64,000 nt of DNA from assembly GCA_015056905.1 (NCBI GenBank), contig SVFI01000002.1, forward strand, positions 170,916 through 234,915, in the 5' to 3' direction. A program made the translations under genes and the position numbers. Position 1 is the first letter of the stretch. Every line of letters starts with the position of its first letter. Of this stretch, positions 1 through 9,975 are shown one piece after another. The stretch is from Lachnospiraceae bacterium (GTDB taxonomy: Bacteria; Bacillota; Clostridia; Lachnospirales; Lachnospiraceae). The notes beneath the pieces were generated by a model. It was not told the DNA's origin. It made no database searches and saw only the letters and a list, made by a program, of their open reading frames with translations.

Positions 1-119
1 TGATTCTCAATAATTCTATCGGTAGGAACACAGCACGATGCAATGCGCAAACTAATCAAAATTGCCACGACAATACCATATAAGACTATACCCTTAAATA
101 ACCCTTTAAATCGATACAT
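1..119 (-). CDS. partial membrane protein, N-terminus only (MYRFKGLFKGIVLYGIVVAILISLRIASCCVPTDRIIEN...), runs off window start
   Basis: Open minus-strand frame from ATG at 119-117 to the window edge; hydrophobic N-terminus; follows the flippase in operon order. Confidence 0.5.
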   Translation of the reverse strand, partial: MYRFKGLFKGIVLYGIVVAILISLRIASCCVPTDRIIEN

Positions 120-122
120 ACT

Positions 123-1595
123 TCAACTCTTTCCCAAACGCTTTTTCAGCATCGTTATCATTTGAGACAACACTGAACGGAACATTTCATTTCTGAAAAT
201 CAAAAGCAACACAAAATACACAGCCGCTGATACCGCAACCGATGTTATAACAAACAGATAAATGTTACTAAATACTCCCCCCAGAAACGCGCAGATTGGT
301 ATAATCACTACCGAAGCCAGCGCGCACTGTAAAAGATTTTTGAACACTCCCTGCGTCCGAAACGCTTTAAAAACGTTGTAGATATGAACAGCCAAAACAA
401 GCATTTCTGCTATCAGCATCGTAAGCGCTGCTCCACACTCTCCATATTTAGGAATAAAGTACAGATTTAATCCGATATTTACTACCGCACCTAAAATAGT
501 TGCATACATAATTTGTTTTTCTTTTTCATGCGGCAACAGATAACCGGATGCCATACAGCTTCCTAACACGCTGAACGGAACAGTGAGACTCATAATTCTC
601 AATGCTGCTCCCGCCGACACATAGTCCGCACCGGAAATAATCATAATGACCTCATCCGAAAGAACAAATACTCCGATTGTAATCGGCAAAATAAAAATCA
701 TCAATACATTTATCACCTTGCAAAACAGCTGCCTGAATTCTTCTTCATTTTGTTTTGCATAATAGGACAATCTCGGAACCGACACGGTTATGAATACTGC
801 CAATACCGTTTTAACCAGATTATAAATTTTAGCCGCTGCAGAATACAATCCGACTTCTCTGTCCGTTGCAAAATACCCAAGCATTGTAACATCCGAATGG
901 AGGTATATTTGACATGCAACTGCAGAGAAAAACAGAATCAGTATCGGTTTTAAATGCTCTGTTATCCCCTTGGTAAAAGCAATGCGGATTCTGCAATAAT
1001 CTTTTACCTTAAAAAAATTAAAAAGGTTGGAGCCAACGCTCACAAACACGGTAAATACCGCATACGCAAACACATCTTCCTCTCCACGTACAAAGATAAA
1101 TAAAAATGCAATTGAACAAATCTGCACAATCAGACTACGCAGAGTTATATACAGATATTCTTCATAAATCGTAAACACCCATTCCATTCCCAACGTAGTC
1201 AAAGGAATCGTCAGACTGATAACCAACATAAGCGACAAATACCCCTGCCACTTTTCGCTGAAGCATAACATAACCGCAAAAAGAAGATAGGCGCATATCG
1301 TAGAACACAGATTAATTGTGAATACTTCCGAAACAAACGTTTCAAATTTGTCCTTTTCTTCCCGATACTGCACTCCTTTTCTTACCGCATAGGATGATAT
1401 TCCCAATCCGGCCAACAACACAAAATAGCTTATGATCGAATTTGAAAAGGATACTGCCCCAATACTCTCCGGACTTAAAACTCTGCAAACATACGGAAAA
1501 GTAATCAAAGGACTGACAATTCCAAGCATGACTTTAAATGCATAAAGTACGCTATTCAGTTTTATCGATTTTGTCTTTCTGGTTTTTTCTTTCAT
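123..1595 (-). CDS. polysaccharide flippase (Wzx/MATE-like membrane protein); likely start is the internal MKEKTRK
   Basis: ORF 123..1640; multi-TM protein with Wzx-like N-terminus (FPYVCRVLSPESIGAVSFSNSI). Confidence 0.9.
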   Translation of the reverse strand: MKEKTRKTKSIKLNSVLYAFKVMLGIVSPLITFPYVCRVLSPESIGAVSFSNSIISYFVLLAGLGISSYAVRKGVQYREEKDKFETFVSEVFTINLCSTICAYLLFAVMLCFSEKWQGYLSLMLVISLTIPLTTLGMEWVFTIYEEYLYITLRSLIVQICSIAFLFIFVRGEEDVFAYAVFTVFVSVGSNLFNFFKVKDYCRIRIAFTKGITEHLKPILILFFSAVACQIYLHSDVTMLGYFATDREVGLYSAAAKIYNLVKTVLAVFITVSVPRLSYYAKQNEEEFRQLFCKVINVLMIFILPITIGVFVLSDEVIMIISGADYVSAGAALRIMSLTVPFSVLGSCMASGYLLPHEKEKQIMYATILGAVVNIGLNLYFIPKYGECGAALTMLIAEMLVLAVHIYNVFKAFRTQGVFKNLLQCALASVVIIPICAFLGGVFSNIYLFVITSVAVSAAVYFVLLLIFRNEMFRSVLSQMITMLKKRLGKS

Positions 1596-2497
1596 TCTTC
1601 TATATACTTCTCGATATCTAAAATTTCCCAATCGCGGCAATAAAATCCGGCTTCATGTTTGTGATTGAAGCGACTCGGCGCAACTACTATTTTTTCTTTA
1701 TTATCATTCAAAAACGCACCCCAAAAACTAAAGGTACTGTTGGCTATTATGTTGTGTTTACAAGCTGCCATCAGCTGCATATCAACATAGCTGTCTTTTC
1801 CGCCATTCCCTTCTATAATTGTATATTTATCCTCAAATTGAAACTCTTTTTCTACCTTTTCAGGTTCATCTGTAAAAACAAACAGCTCAACATCCGGATT
1901 TTTTTTCTTTACCACTTCCAGCGCATCCATATAGTAGGATTGTGGCAACAGATAAAATCCGTTCTGTGCAAAATCGCCCCTTCTTATATGAAGACTGACT
2001 GAATTGACGGATTGAATTTGCTGTAAATATTTCCTATTCCTATCATTCAATTCATTTTTAAATGTAAATGCCTTCTGAACCTGTTCAGAGACATCTGCAA
2101 AATATCTTTCATCCGTCCATCTTCCGTCGAACAAATAAGAATACAGCGGATTCAATTCAAACACTTCCCTGTAAAACAAACAAGTATCATCCGGTTTAAT
2201 ATAACTGGTGCGCGGACCTGTAAAAGCCCCTGCCATTTTCATCAGTTTATTCATTATTTTTCCGTGCGGAAACTCCTTCGGGTAAATTCCCGACAGCTTG
2301 ACAACATCCTGATATCTCGCCTCATTCGTTTCGATTCCGAAAACTCTGTCGAGCTCATAACCATTATGGTCTTTCTCTATAATATGATCCACATCCATGA
2401 GGACCGTACATGCAGGGTATGCTTTTTTCAACGCCAGATAAAAAGCATACTGAAACATCTGATTTCCTAATCCCTGACCAAAACATACTATCAGCAT
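1592..2497 (-). CDS. alpha-1,2-fucosyltransferase-like, GT11 family
   Basis: N-terminal GQGLGNQMFQYAFYLAL and HIRRGDF motifs typical of GT11. Confidence 0.9.
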   Translation of the reverse strand: MLIVCFGQGLGNQMFQYAFYLALKKAYPACTVLMDVDHIIEKDHNGYELDRVFGIETNEARYQDVVKLSGIYPKEFPHGKIMNKLMKMAGAFTGPRTSYIKPDDTCLFYREVFELNPLYSYLFDGRWTDERYFADVSEQVQKAFTFKNELNDRNRKYLQQIQSVNSVSLHIRRGDFAQNGFYLLPQSYYMDALEVVKKKNPDVELFVFTDEPEKVEKEFQFEDKYTIIEGNGGKDSYVDMQLMAACKHNIIANSTFSFWGAFLNDNKEKIVVAPSRFNHKHEAGFYCRDWEILDIEKYIEE

Positions 2498-2518
2498 TTT
2501 TTCTCTCCAATTTCTTTT

Positions 2519-3418
2519 TTAAACATCTTTGCTTTTCAAATAATCAATCAGTACTTTCAATGAATCGACTTTACACTCGAACATAAATTTATTCTTCTTC
2601 TCATTGGTTTCGTACTCACTGTCCGTTGCAACATCTTCCAAATGTTTAATGCAGATAGTTGGCTTATACACCGTATGCATATCTGCATTTCTTACTTCCA
2701 GATACAGAAGTTCCTCTTCCCTGTACATAAATGTCTTATCATAAAACCCGCTCAGTTTTTCAAAAAAAGCAGGCGAAAATACAAGACAGCATCCATGAAG
2801 CATTTCGTCGTATTTGGTAGAATAGGCCCTGTTTTTCAGAGTCCTCCAAAATCCTACCAGCTTTCTCCCAAGAGGATTTTTTTCAAACAACACACGCAGC
2901 GCCCTTTTCTTTCCCAATTCCACATTAAACCTGCCTTCCTTCAGCAAGTTCGTCAATTTGACTAATTCCTCTTCATAGGCCTTAAGCGATAATATCCTGC
3001 CAAAATAAAGTTGCACATCGCCCTGCGCGGTAATTGCCCTTGGTGCCAGAACCGCAAACTTTGTTTTGCGATATTCTTTGGTTACTTTTCCAAAAAACTT
3101 TTTATCCAATATAATCGTGTCATTATTGGTACAACACACATATTGTGCCTGCAATTTTTTTCTGGCAAAATCTATGCCTAAATTATTTCCTTTTGCAAAG
3201 CCTAAATTCTCAGAACTTTCTATCACATAGCACTTTTCATGTCCGTTATATTTTTCCGACAACTGTTTCCCCGTTCCGTTCGGGGAACAATTATCGACAA
3301 TTATAACCGCATAATTGTCTGTATCTATATTTTTTTCAATAGATTCCACACATTGAATGGTTTCCTTTATCGCGTTGTAATGCAAAATCACAAATGCAAT
3401 ATCTACCGATTTGCTCAT
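2519..3418 (-). CDS. glycosyltransferase family 2
   Basis: AFVILHYNAIKETIQCVESI, VDNCSPNGT, NLGFAKGNNLG motifs. Confidence 0.9.
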   Translation of the reverse strand: MSKSVDIAFVILHYNAIKETIQCVESIEKNIDTDNYAVIIVDNCSPNGTGKQLSEKYNGHEKCYVIESSENLGFAKGNNLGIDFARKKLQAQYVCCTNNDTIILDKKFFGKVTKEYRKTKFAVLAPRAITAQGDVQLYFGRILSLKAYEEELVKLTNLLKEGRFNVELGKKRALRVLFEKNPLGRKLVGFWRTLKNRAYSTKYDEMLHGCCLVFSPAFFEKLSGFYDKTFMYREEELLYLEVRNADMHTVYKPTICIKHLEDVATDSEYETNEKKNKFMFECKVDSLKVLIDYLKSKDV

Positions 3419-3419
3419 G

Positions 3420-4421
3420 CTAACCTCTCTTTACAATTCTCTTTAAATGCTCACGCAAAAAACAGTAGGTTTCCGTGCAGTAGATAAATGAAAACACCAC
3501 TCTCAGCCTAAGTAAAAAGTACTTTTTGGCGACAAATCCCTTTCTCTCGCTTTTCGGAACTTTTAAGCCATCAAACGCAGTCGAAAACTGTGCCATCACT
3601 TCTTTTCTTACTTTCTTTTCTTTTATCTTAGGAACTTTGGATGTTTCAGCCGCATAATGTTTTACCCTTACCGCATCAAGATTACCCTTTATCTTGTCGC
3701 TGACGCCATTATTTTCATGAAACTGCCGAACATCGTCGAGCGACTTTATAATATCTACCACTTTTCCGGTATAACTGTGGCTGACACTGTTACCGACAAT
3801 ACGATAACGCATCGTATATTCCGGGCACACGCACACCTTCTTTGAAACAGATAATACTTTCTGATAAAAATTCAAATCCTGCCCTAAACGAACCTGCGCA
3901 AAACGAATTTCTTTTTCTTTGATCATCCGACTTCTGAACAACTTATTACCCGGCAACGGACTAAGCAACATACACTCTGAAATTTCATCCCCGCAGTATA
4001 CCTTCACAGAATCAAACTCCCCGGAATCTACTGTTTTATCTGCACTCAACATGGTTCTGAAATTCCCGATTGCAATATCCGCGTCCTGTTCTTCTGCCAA
4101 CGAGAACAATAGTTGAATCGTATCATCTTCTACCAAATCATCCGCATCAAAGAGATATATATACTCTCCCTTTGCGTGATCAAGACCATTATTTCTGGCG
4201 GCAGGAGCACCACTATTCTTTTGGTATATATACTGAATCCTCTTGTCCTTCTTCGATGCATCCTCAATAATCTCAGCGGACGCATCCGTGGAACCGTCAT
4301 CTACCATGATAATTTCCAAATTCTTATATGTCTGTCTGAGAAATGATTCAATACACTCTTTTAAATACTTTTCAGCGTTGTAAACCGGTATAACTACACT
4401 GATTAATTTTTCTTCTGTCAT
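3420..4421 (-). CDS. glycosyltransferase family 2
   Basis: SVVIPVYNAEKYLKECIESFLRQTYKNLEIIMVDDGSTD; FDADD motif. Confidence 0.95.
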   Translation of the reverse strand: MTEEKLISVVIPVYNAEKYLKECIESFLRQTYKNLEIIMVDDGSTDASAEIIEDASKKDKRIQYIYQKNSGAPAARNNGLDHAKGEYIYLFDADDLVEDDTIQLLFSLAEEQDADIAIGNFRTMLSADKTVDSGEFDSVKVYCGDEISECMLLSPLPGNKLFRSRMIKEKEIRFAQVRLGQDLNFYQKVLSVSKKVCVCPEYTMRYRIVGNSVSHSYTGKVVDIIKSLDDVRQFHENNGVSDKIKGNLDAVRVKHYAAETSKVPKIKEKKVRKEVMAQFSTAFDGLKVPKSERKGFVAKKYFLLRLRVVFSFIYCTETYCFLREHLKRIVKRG

Positions 4422-5632
4422 ATTTTTTTAGTTAATCCTTTCTTTATAACAGTCCTCAAATATATATCCCGCCGACTATACAAACCGGCTATCAGCCATA
4501 AATAAAACACACTATATACCAGATGCTGATAAATATACAATCCGTTCATAAATGCAGGCAACATAATGTATATTACAAAGAAAAACTTCACAAAAAAGGA
4601 AGAGCACTTCATTTTCGCTACCACATCTGCGATGGATAAAAGATATATAGCCAACCCAAGCACACCAACAGATAAAAGTAACTGCACAAAATCATTATGC
4701 GCCCAAATCGGATCTCCGTAATACATTTGATTTATTTTCGGTACATAATCAAATCCATGTCCGATTATTTTTTGTATCAGACTTGCCTTACCAAATTCTC
4801 TGAGGTCAATCGCCCATATAGTACTTCTTGCATTGGTAAAGGCCGCCAAAACATCTGTCGTCTTGTTGGAGATAACCGCTGTAAACTTGTCCATCATACC
4901 GCTTTTCAGAAACATCACAACAAACGCCGCTCCGCCGACACACCAAAAAGCAAGGCGGTATTGTATATTTCTAAACAAAATATACGATGCCACCAACACA
5001 ATACAAACCGCTGATATCAGAAATACTCTCGCGCCGCTTTGAAAAACCGACAAAAGAGAAACCAGCAATCCAATTAATACAACAACATCCAATCCCTGCA
5101 ACAATAAATATAAGCAGGCCAACGTTATAAATAAACAACTTGCGCTCGCCAGCGTATGAGGCGTACTTGCATATCCTTGAAAATAGCCTCTGCCGCCCCA
5201 TCCCCAATACGACTCATAGCATTCGGGAATGAATAAAAACAAGGTATTGCATGCTGTGTACAACCACAACAATAACTTAACAATAAACCTGTTTTTTGCA
5301 AAGGCTTCCAAAAGCATCTCTGATGCTGACGCCCTTGTGAGCTTATGCAATAAAAAAAGTGTTGTCATCCAATAAATATAGCTTTCCAGATTGTATTTCA
5401 AATCTTCAGAGACCAACACTGAAACGCCAAAAAGTACTGCGACCAGCATCCACCAAACTATTTTCTTTCTATTTGCATGAAAAACCATGTCCGCCACCAG
5501 GCACATTAACAGTACAATTCCGACAATTCTGTTCACAGAAAACGGAAAAACCCTTTGTGTGATTGTGGAAACAGCAAAAAAAGTAGTTAATATTATTATA
5601 ATATCATTTATATCCCAGTACTTTTTTTCCAT
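4418..5632 (-). CDS. O-antigen polymerase/ligase-like membrane protein (Wzy)
   Basis: Multi-TM protein with large loop and GHG...AHNDFVQLLLSVGVLGL motif. Confidence 0.8.
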   Translation of the reverse strand: MEKKYWDINDIIIILTTFFAVSTITQRVFPFSVNRIVGIVLLMCLVADMVFHANRKKIVWWMLVAVLFGVSVLVSEDLKYNLESYIYWMTTLFLLHKLTRASASEMLLEAFAKNRFIVKLLLWLYTACNTLFLFIPECYESYWGWGGRGYFQGYASTPHTLASASCLFITLACLYLLLQGLDVVVLIGLLVSLLSVFQSGARVFLISAVCIVLVASYILFRNIQYRLAFWCVGGAAFVVMFLKSGMMDKFTAVISNKTTDVLAAFTNARSTIWAIDLREFGKASLIQKIIGHGFDYVPKINQMYYGDPIWAHNDFVQLLLSVGVLGLAIYLLSIADVVAKMKCSSFFVKFFFVIYIMLPAFMNGLYIYQHLVYSVFYLWLIAGLYSRRDIYLRTVIKKGLTKKI

Positions 5633-5655
5633 AGAAACCTCTCTTCATGTTTTCC

Positions 5656-6771
5656 TTAATCAGCTTGTAATAACTTTCGCATTTTCTCTGCTTCTTTTCT
5701 CCATGAATACTTCAATACACAATCTTTTGCATCACTTATTGCTTGAACTTCTCCTATTTCCACCAGCTTATCGCACAAACTTTGTTTGTCGCCGCTTTCA
5801 AAATAAAATACATAATTGCCCAAAACTTCTTTCGCAACTTCTATATCTGATGCCAAAACTTTGGTTCCACATGCCATTGCCTCCAACGGCGGCATACCAA
5901 AGCCCTCATACAAAGACGGAAAAACAAAACACTTTGCAGCTCTGTATATAATCGGGAGATCCTCGCCGTCAACAAACCCGGTAAAGACAATATTGGAAGT
6001 GCATGCTTTTGAAACGCCTTCCAGTAATTTCTCTACCTTCCATCCTTTTCTTCCGACAATAACCAACTTTTCCGTTATTTTTCCTTCCTGAATAAGTTCG
6101 TCATACGCCTCAATAAGCAAGCGCATATTTTTCCTCGGTTCTACCGTAGAAAGACACAAAATATAGTTTTCAGGTAAATTGTATTTTCCCCTTACCGCTT
6201 CTAACGATTCCTCTGTCACGTTTTTTTCGGTTTCCTCGATATATTGCTCATCCACACCGCAGTATACGATATGAATCTTGTCACTCACTTTAGGAAAACG
6301 CTGCACAATTCTCTTCTTTGAAAATTCAGATATCGTAATAATCTGATCGCTGATTTTCGCAGCATGTGTGATTCCCGCACGGAAATAGTATTTGGCTTTT
6401 GTTGTCATTGTTTCGGGACAATCCCAGCACACCATATCAAATATAACACTTGTAGAGTTCTTTTTTCGGAAAAGCAGCGGAGCCGGGAAGGCAATAAACA
6501 CATATCTGTCTGCCTTAGTTTTGTTTAAATATTTCAACAAAACGACCTGGTTAAAATACAGCTTGTCCTTTCCTTCCAATACGGTAAAACTAACATTTTC
6601 ATATGCTTCATAAATTAGAAAACTTTTAAAAACTTCATTCTTAAAAACAAGCTCATAGAAAACATCAGAACCTTTTTCATTTTTCAACAATTCCTTCACT
6701 ATTGACTCTGCATAATGCTCCATTCCGGAATAGTTGTCCGCCAAAGCAGTTAAGTCTATTAATATCTTCAT
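5656..6771 (-). CDS. glycosyltransferase family 4
   Basis: LSTVEPRKNMRLLIEAY, FVFPSLYEGFGMPPLEAMACGTKV motifs; start likely MKILIDL inside ORF 5656..6786. Confidence 0.92.
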   Translation of the reverse strand: MKILIDLTALADNYSGMEHYAESIVKELLKNEKGSDVFYELVFKNEVFKSFLIYEAYENVSFTVLEGKDKLYFNQVVLLKYLNKTKADRYVFIAFPAPLLFRKKNSTSVIFDMVCWDCPETMTTKAKYYFRAGITHAAKISDQIITISEFSKKRIVQRFPKVSDKIHIVYCGVDEQYIEETEKNVTEESLEAVRGKYNLPENYILCLSTVEPRKNMRLLIEAYDELIQEGKITEKLVIVGRKGWKVEKLLEGVSKACTSNIVFTGFVDGEDLPIIYRAAKCFVFPSLYEGFGMPPLEAMACGTKVLASDIEVAKEVLGNYVFYFESGDKQSLCDKLVEIGEVQAISDAKDCVLKYSWRKEAEKMRKLLQAD

Positions 6772-6772
6772 G

Positions 6773-7918
6773 CTATTTTCCCTCAAACATCTGCTTTAAT
6801 TCTTTCATTACGTTCGGTCCGTCATATGCCTTGTAAATATCCGTCATTTCACGCGGAGAGCGCATTAACTCAACAATTGCCCGGGCCGCGTTATCAACAA
6901 TCGCATCATCATTAGGAATAATAATACCGTTCTTTCCTTCCGGCATATATTTTTTTACATCTCCGACATCCGTCGTAATCACCGGTCTTGCGCAGGCAAT
7001 ACTCTCCAGCGTGGAAGTACAAGTCCCTTCAAACTTCGAAATATTGATTGTACAATCCGCCGCCGCTAAATATCTGCTCAATCCTTCTCCTGCTTCCACA
7101 TATCCAACCATGCACATGCAGTCAGATAATTCATACTGCGCAATAAGTTCTCTGAGCTTTTCTGAATCTTCACCGGTCCCAATAACAAAGAATCGAAAAT
7201 CCGGAAGCTCTTCTCTCACCTTTTTAACAATTTCCGGGTACAGCAAAATACGTTTCGGATCGTCATCCAAACGTCCAAGATACAGGGCAACCTTTTCTGC
7301 CACATCAATATTTAAAATCTTTCTGGACTCTTCCTTGTCCAAGCTCCGGAAAAGACGCGTATCTATCGGGACTTTTCCATAATCAACCTTGTCTGCATAC
7401 TTTTTGTATGCACGCTTGTAGTATGGCACTCCCACTTCGTCTCTCATCAAAACGACCAGCGTCCTGCGGGCAAGCTTGATAGATAACCTTTCCAGCTTCT
7501 GTAACATCCATCCTATTTTATTTCCGTAAAAAGTAATCGAATACTTTATGGAACCATGTACTATTTGATACAATTTCTCTCTCGCACTCTTTTTAAACAA
7601 AAACGGAAGCGTGTACTCAATCCTCTGACTATAAATGGCATCATATTCATCTAACGCTTTTAAATACCGAAATTCATTTAAAAAGTAAAATATAGACAGC
7701 GGTCTTCTCTTATTCGTCGAAACAGGAATAAAATAGTACTTCTTACCCGCATACTCTCTTTCCTGCCTCTCACCTTTTTTTACTGTTTTATAGTCACCCG
7801 TTCCGAAAACCGTAATCTCACCATCATCACAAAATTTAATCAATTGCTTGACATACTGTGTCACGCCTCCGGGAGAAATCTTATCCAAATCACTTGAATG
7901 TAATATCGCTATTTTCAT
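6773..7918 (-). CDS. glycosyltransferase family 4
   Basis: SPGGVTQYVKQLI, LYLGRLDDDPKR, SKFEGTCTSTLESIACARPVITTDVGD. Confidence 0.9.
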   Translation of the reverse strand: MKIAILHSSDLDKISPGGVTQYVKQLIKFCDDGEITVFGTGDYKTVKKGERQEREYAGKKYYFIPVSTNKRRPLSIFYFLNEFRYLKALDEYDAIYSQRIEYTLPFLFKKSAREKLYQIVHGSIKYSITFYGNKIGWMLQKLERLSIKLARRTLVVLMRDEVGVPYYKRAYKKYADKVDYGKVPIDTRLFRSLDKEESRKILNIDVAEKVALYLGRLDDDPKRILLYPEIVKKVREELPDFRFFVIGTGEDSEKLRELIAQYELSDCMCMVGYVEAGEGLSRYLAAADCTINISKFEGTCTSTLESIACARPVITTDVGDVKKYMPEGKNGIIIPNDDAIVDNAARAIVELMRSPREMTDIYKAYDGPNVMKELKQMFEGK

Positions 7919-7931
7919 ATCTTTCCCTACT

Positions 7932-8681
7932 TTATTTTTTGTATTTTACAGCCAGCTTGAATATTTTCATATCGTCAATAATATATCTTTTAAACATACG
8001 TTTCGGCTCTTTCAACAATCTGTAAAACCATTCCAATCCGGCATTACTCATCCATTTCGGTGCCCTCTTAACATTGCCGGCCTCAAAATCAATACTGGCT
8101 CCCAGGCCAAGTGAAACCGGTACTTGGAGCTCATCTCTATACTTATATACAAACTTTTCCTGTTTTGGTGAGCCTAAAGCTGCAATTAAAATATCCGGTG
8201 AGGCCTGCCTCACCAGATTTATTGCCTTCTGTAATTCTTCCGGCTTCTTTTCAAATCCCAAAGGCGGCGAATACGTTCCAACCACCTGCAATCCCGAATA
8301 CTTCTTTTTGAGATTCTCGGCCGCCTTATCCGCCACACCTTCTGCTGCGCCAAAGAAAAACATCGTAAAATTCTTTTTAGCTGCCATTTCACAAACTTTC
8401 GGGAAAAGGTCAGACCCTGATATTTTTTCAACAATAGGTGTCTTATACCATTTCGCAAACCATAACAAAGGTTTCCCGTCTACCAAAATCAAATCAGCAT
8501 TATCATAAACTTCTTTAAACTCTTTATCATGTTCAAGCTTAATAATATGATCTACATTCGGAGTCACTACATATGCATTCTTCTTTTGCCCGATAAGATT
8601 TTCAATGGCATCTAAAGCCTCCTGCATTGTAATATTATCAACTTCCGTATTCATAAACTGCATTCGAGCCATTACTATCAC
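7932..8681 (-). CDS. WecG/TagA/CpsF family glycosyltransferase (GT26)
   Basis: VVTPNVDHIIKL, DLILVDGKPLLW, GSPKQEKF motifs. Confidence 0.93.
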   Translation of the reverse strand: MIVMARMQFMNTEVDNITMQEALDAIENLIGQKKNAYVVTPNVDHIIKLEHDKEFKEVYDNADLILVDGKPLLWFAKWYKTPIVEKISGSDLFPKVCEMAAKKNFTMFFFGAAEGVADKAAENLKKKYSGLQVVGTYSPPLGFEKKPEELQKAINLVRQASPDILIAALGSPKQEKFVYKYRDELQVPVSLGLGASIDFEAGNVKRAPKWMSNAGLEWFYRLLKEPKRMFKRYIIDDMKIFKLAVKYKK

Positions 8682-8691
8682 CTTTCGTACA

Positions 8692-9945
8692 TTAATCTCT
8701 CTGGAAAATATCTCTCGTGTATAATTTTTCTTTTACATCAGACAGACATTCCTCATAGCGATTGGCAATAATCGCATCACTCATCTCTTTAAACTTTTCC
8801 AGGTTGTTTTCAACTTTACTTCCGAAAAAGGTTGTTCCGTCTTCCAGCGACGGCTCATAAACTACAACCGTTGCGCCTTTCGCCTTGATTCTTTTCATAA
8901 TTCCCTGTATACTGCTCTGCCTGAAATTATCGGAATTACATTTCATCGTCAGACGATACACACCTATCACACATTTCTTCTCTTCTTCGGCGCTGAAACA
9001 ATCCCGCTCGGAATAGTCATAATATCCGGCTTTTTTGAGCACTCTGTCCGCAACGAAATCTTTTCTCGTCTTGTTTGATTCTACGATTGCCTCAATTAAA
9101 TTTTCCGGAACATCTTTATAATTTGCCAATAACTGACGGGTATCTTTCGGCAGGCAATATCCGCCGTAACCAAAGGACGGATTATTATAATATGCACCGA
9201 TTCGCGGATCCAGACATACCCCGTCAATAATCTGTTTTGTGTCCAGCCCTTTCATTTCAGCATACGTATCAAGCTCATTAAAATAACTTACGCGAAGTGC
9301 AAGATACGTATTTGCAAACAGTTTTACCGCCTCTGCCTCTGTCAGTCCCATGATCAAGGTATCAATACTTTCCTTAATAGCTCCTTCCTGCAGTAAAGAG
9401 GCAAATACTTCTGCTTCCTTTACTAATCTCTGATCAGATAACTCTGTGCCCACAACAATTCTTGAAGGGTACAAATTGTCATACAAAGCCTTGGACTCCC
9501 TCAAAAACTCAGGCGAGAAGATAATATTCTCACACCCGGTTTTTTCACGAATCGATTTGGTATAACCGACAGGAATCGTTGATTTGATTACCATCGTAGC
9601 CTTGCTGTTATATTTCATTACAAGCTCAATCACCGCCTCAACTGCCGAGGTATCAAAATAATTTTTCTGTGAATCATAATTCGTCGGTGCCGCAATTACT
9701 ACAAAATCTGCGTCTTTGTATGCTTTTTCCGCATCAAGTGTCGCTGTCAGATTCAACTCTTTTTCCGCAAGATATTTCTCGATATACTCATCCTGAATCG
9801 GCGACTTTCTATTATTAATCATGTCAACTTTTTCAGGCACAATATCCACCGCATAAACTATGTTTTTTTGCGCGAGAAGTACAGCCATTGACAATCCGAC
9901 ATATCCTGTTCCTGCTACTGCTACTACATACTTATTATCAATCAT
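8692..9945 (-). CDS. nucleotide-sugar 6-dehydrogenase (UDP-glucose dehydrogenase family)
   Basis: [15 protein letters not shown] Rossmann motif; [15 protein letters not shown] catalytic Cys region. Confidence 0.92.
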   Translation of the reverse strand: MIDNKYVVAVAGTGYVGLSMAVLLAQKNIVYAVDIVPEKVDMINNRKSPIQDEYIEKYLAEKELNLTATLDAEKAYKDADFVVIAAPTNYDSQKNYFDTSAVEAVIELVMKYNSKATMVIKSTIPVGYTKSIREKTGCENIIFSPEFLRESKALYDNLYPSRIVVGTELSDQRLVKEAEVFASLLQEGAIKESIDTLIMGLTEAEAVKLFANTYLALRVSYFNELDTYAEMKGLDTKQIIDGVCLDPRIGAYYNNPSFGYGGYCLPKDTRQLLANYKDVPENLIEAIVESNKTRKDFVADRVLKKAGYYDYSERDCFSAEEEKKCVIGVYRLTMKCNSDNFRQSSIQGIMKRIKAKGATVVVYEPSLEDGTTFFGSKVENNLEKFKEMSDAIIANRYEECLSDVKEKLYTRDIFQRD

Positions 9946-9975
9946 ATTCTCTTTTCTCCGTTTAAAATCACATCA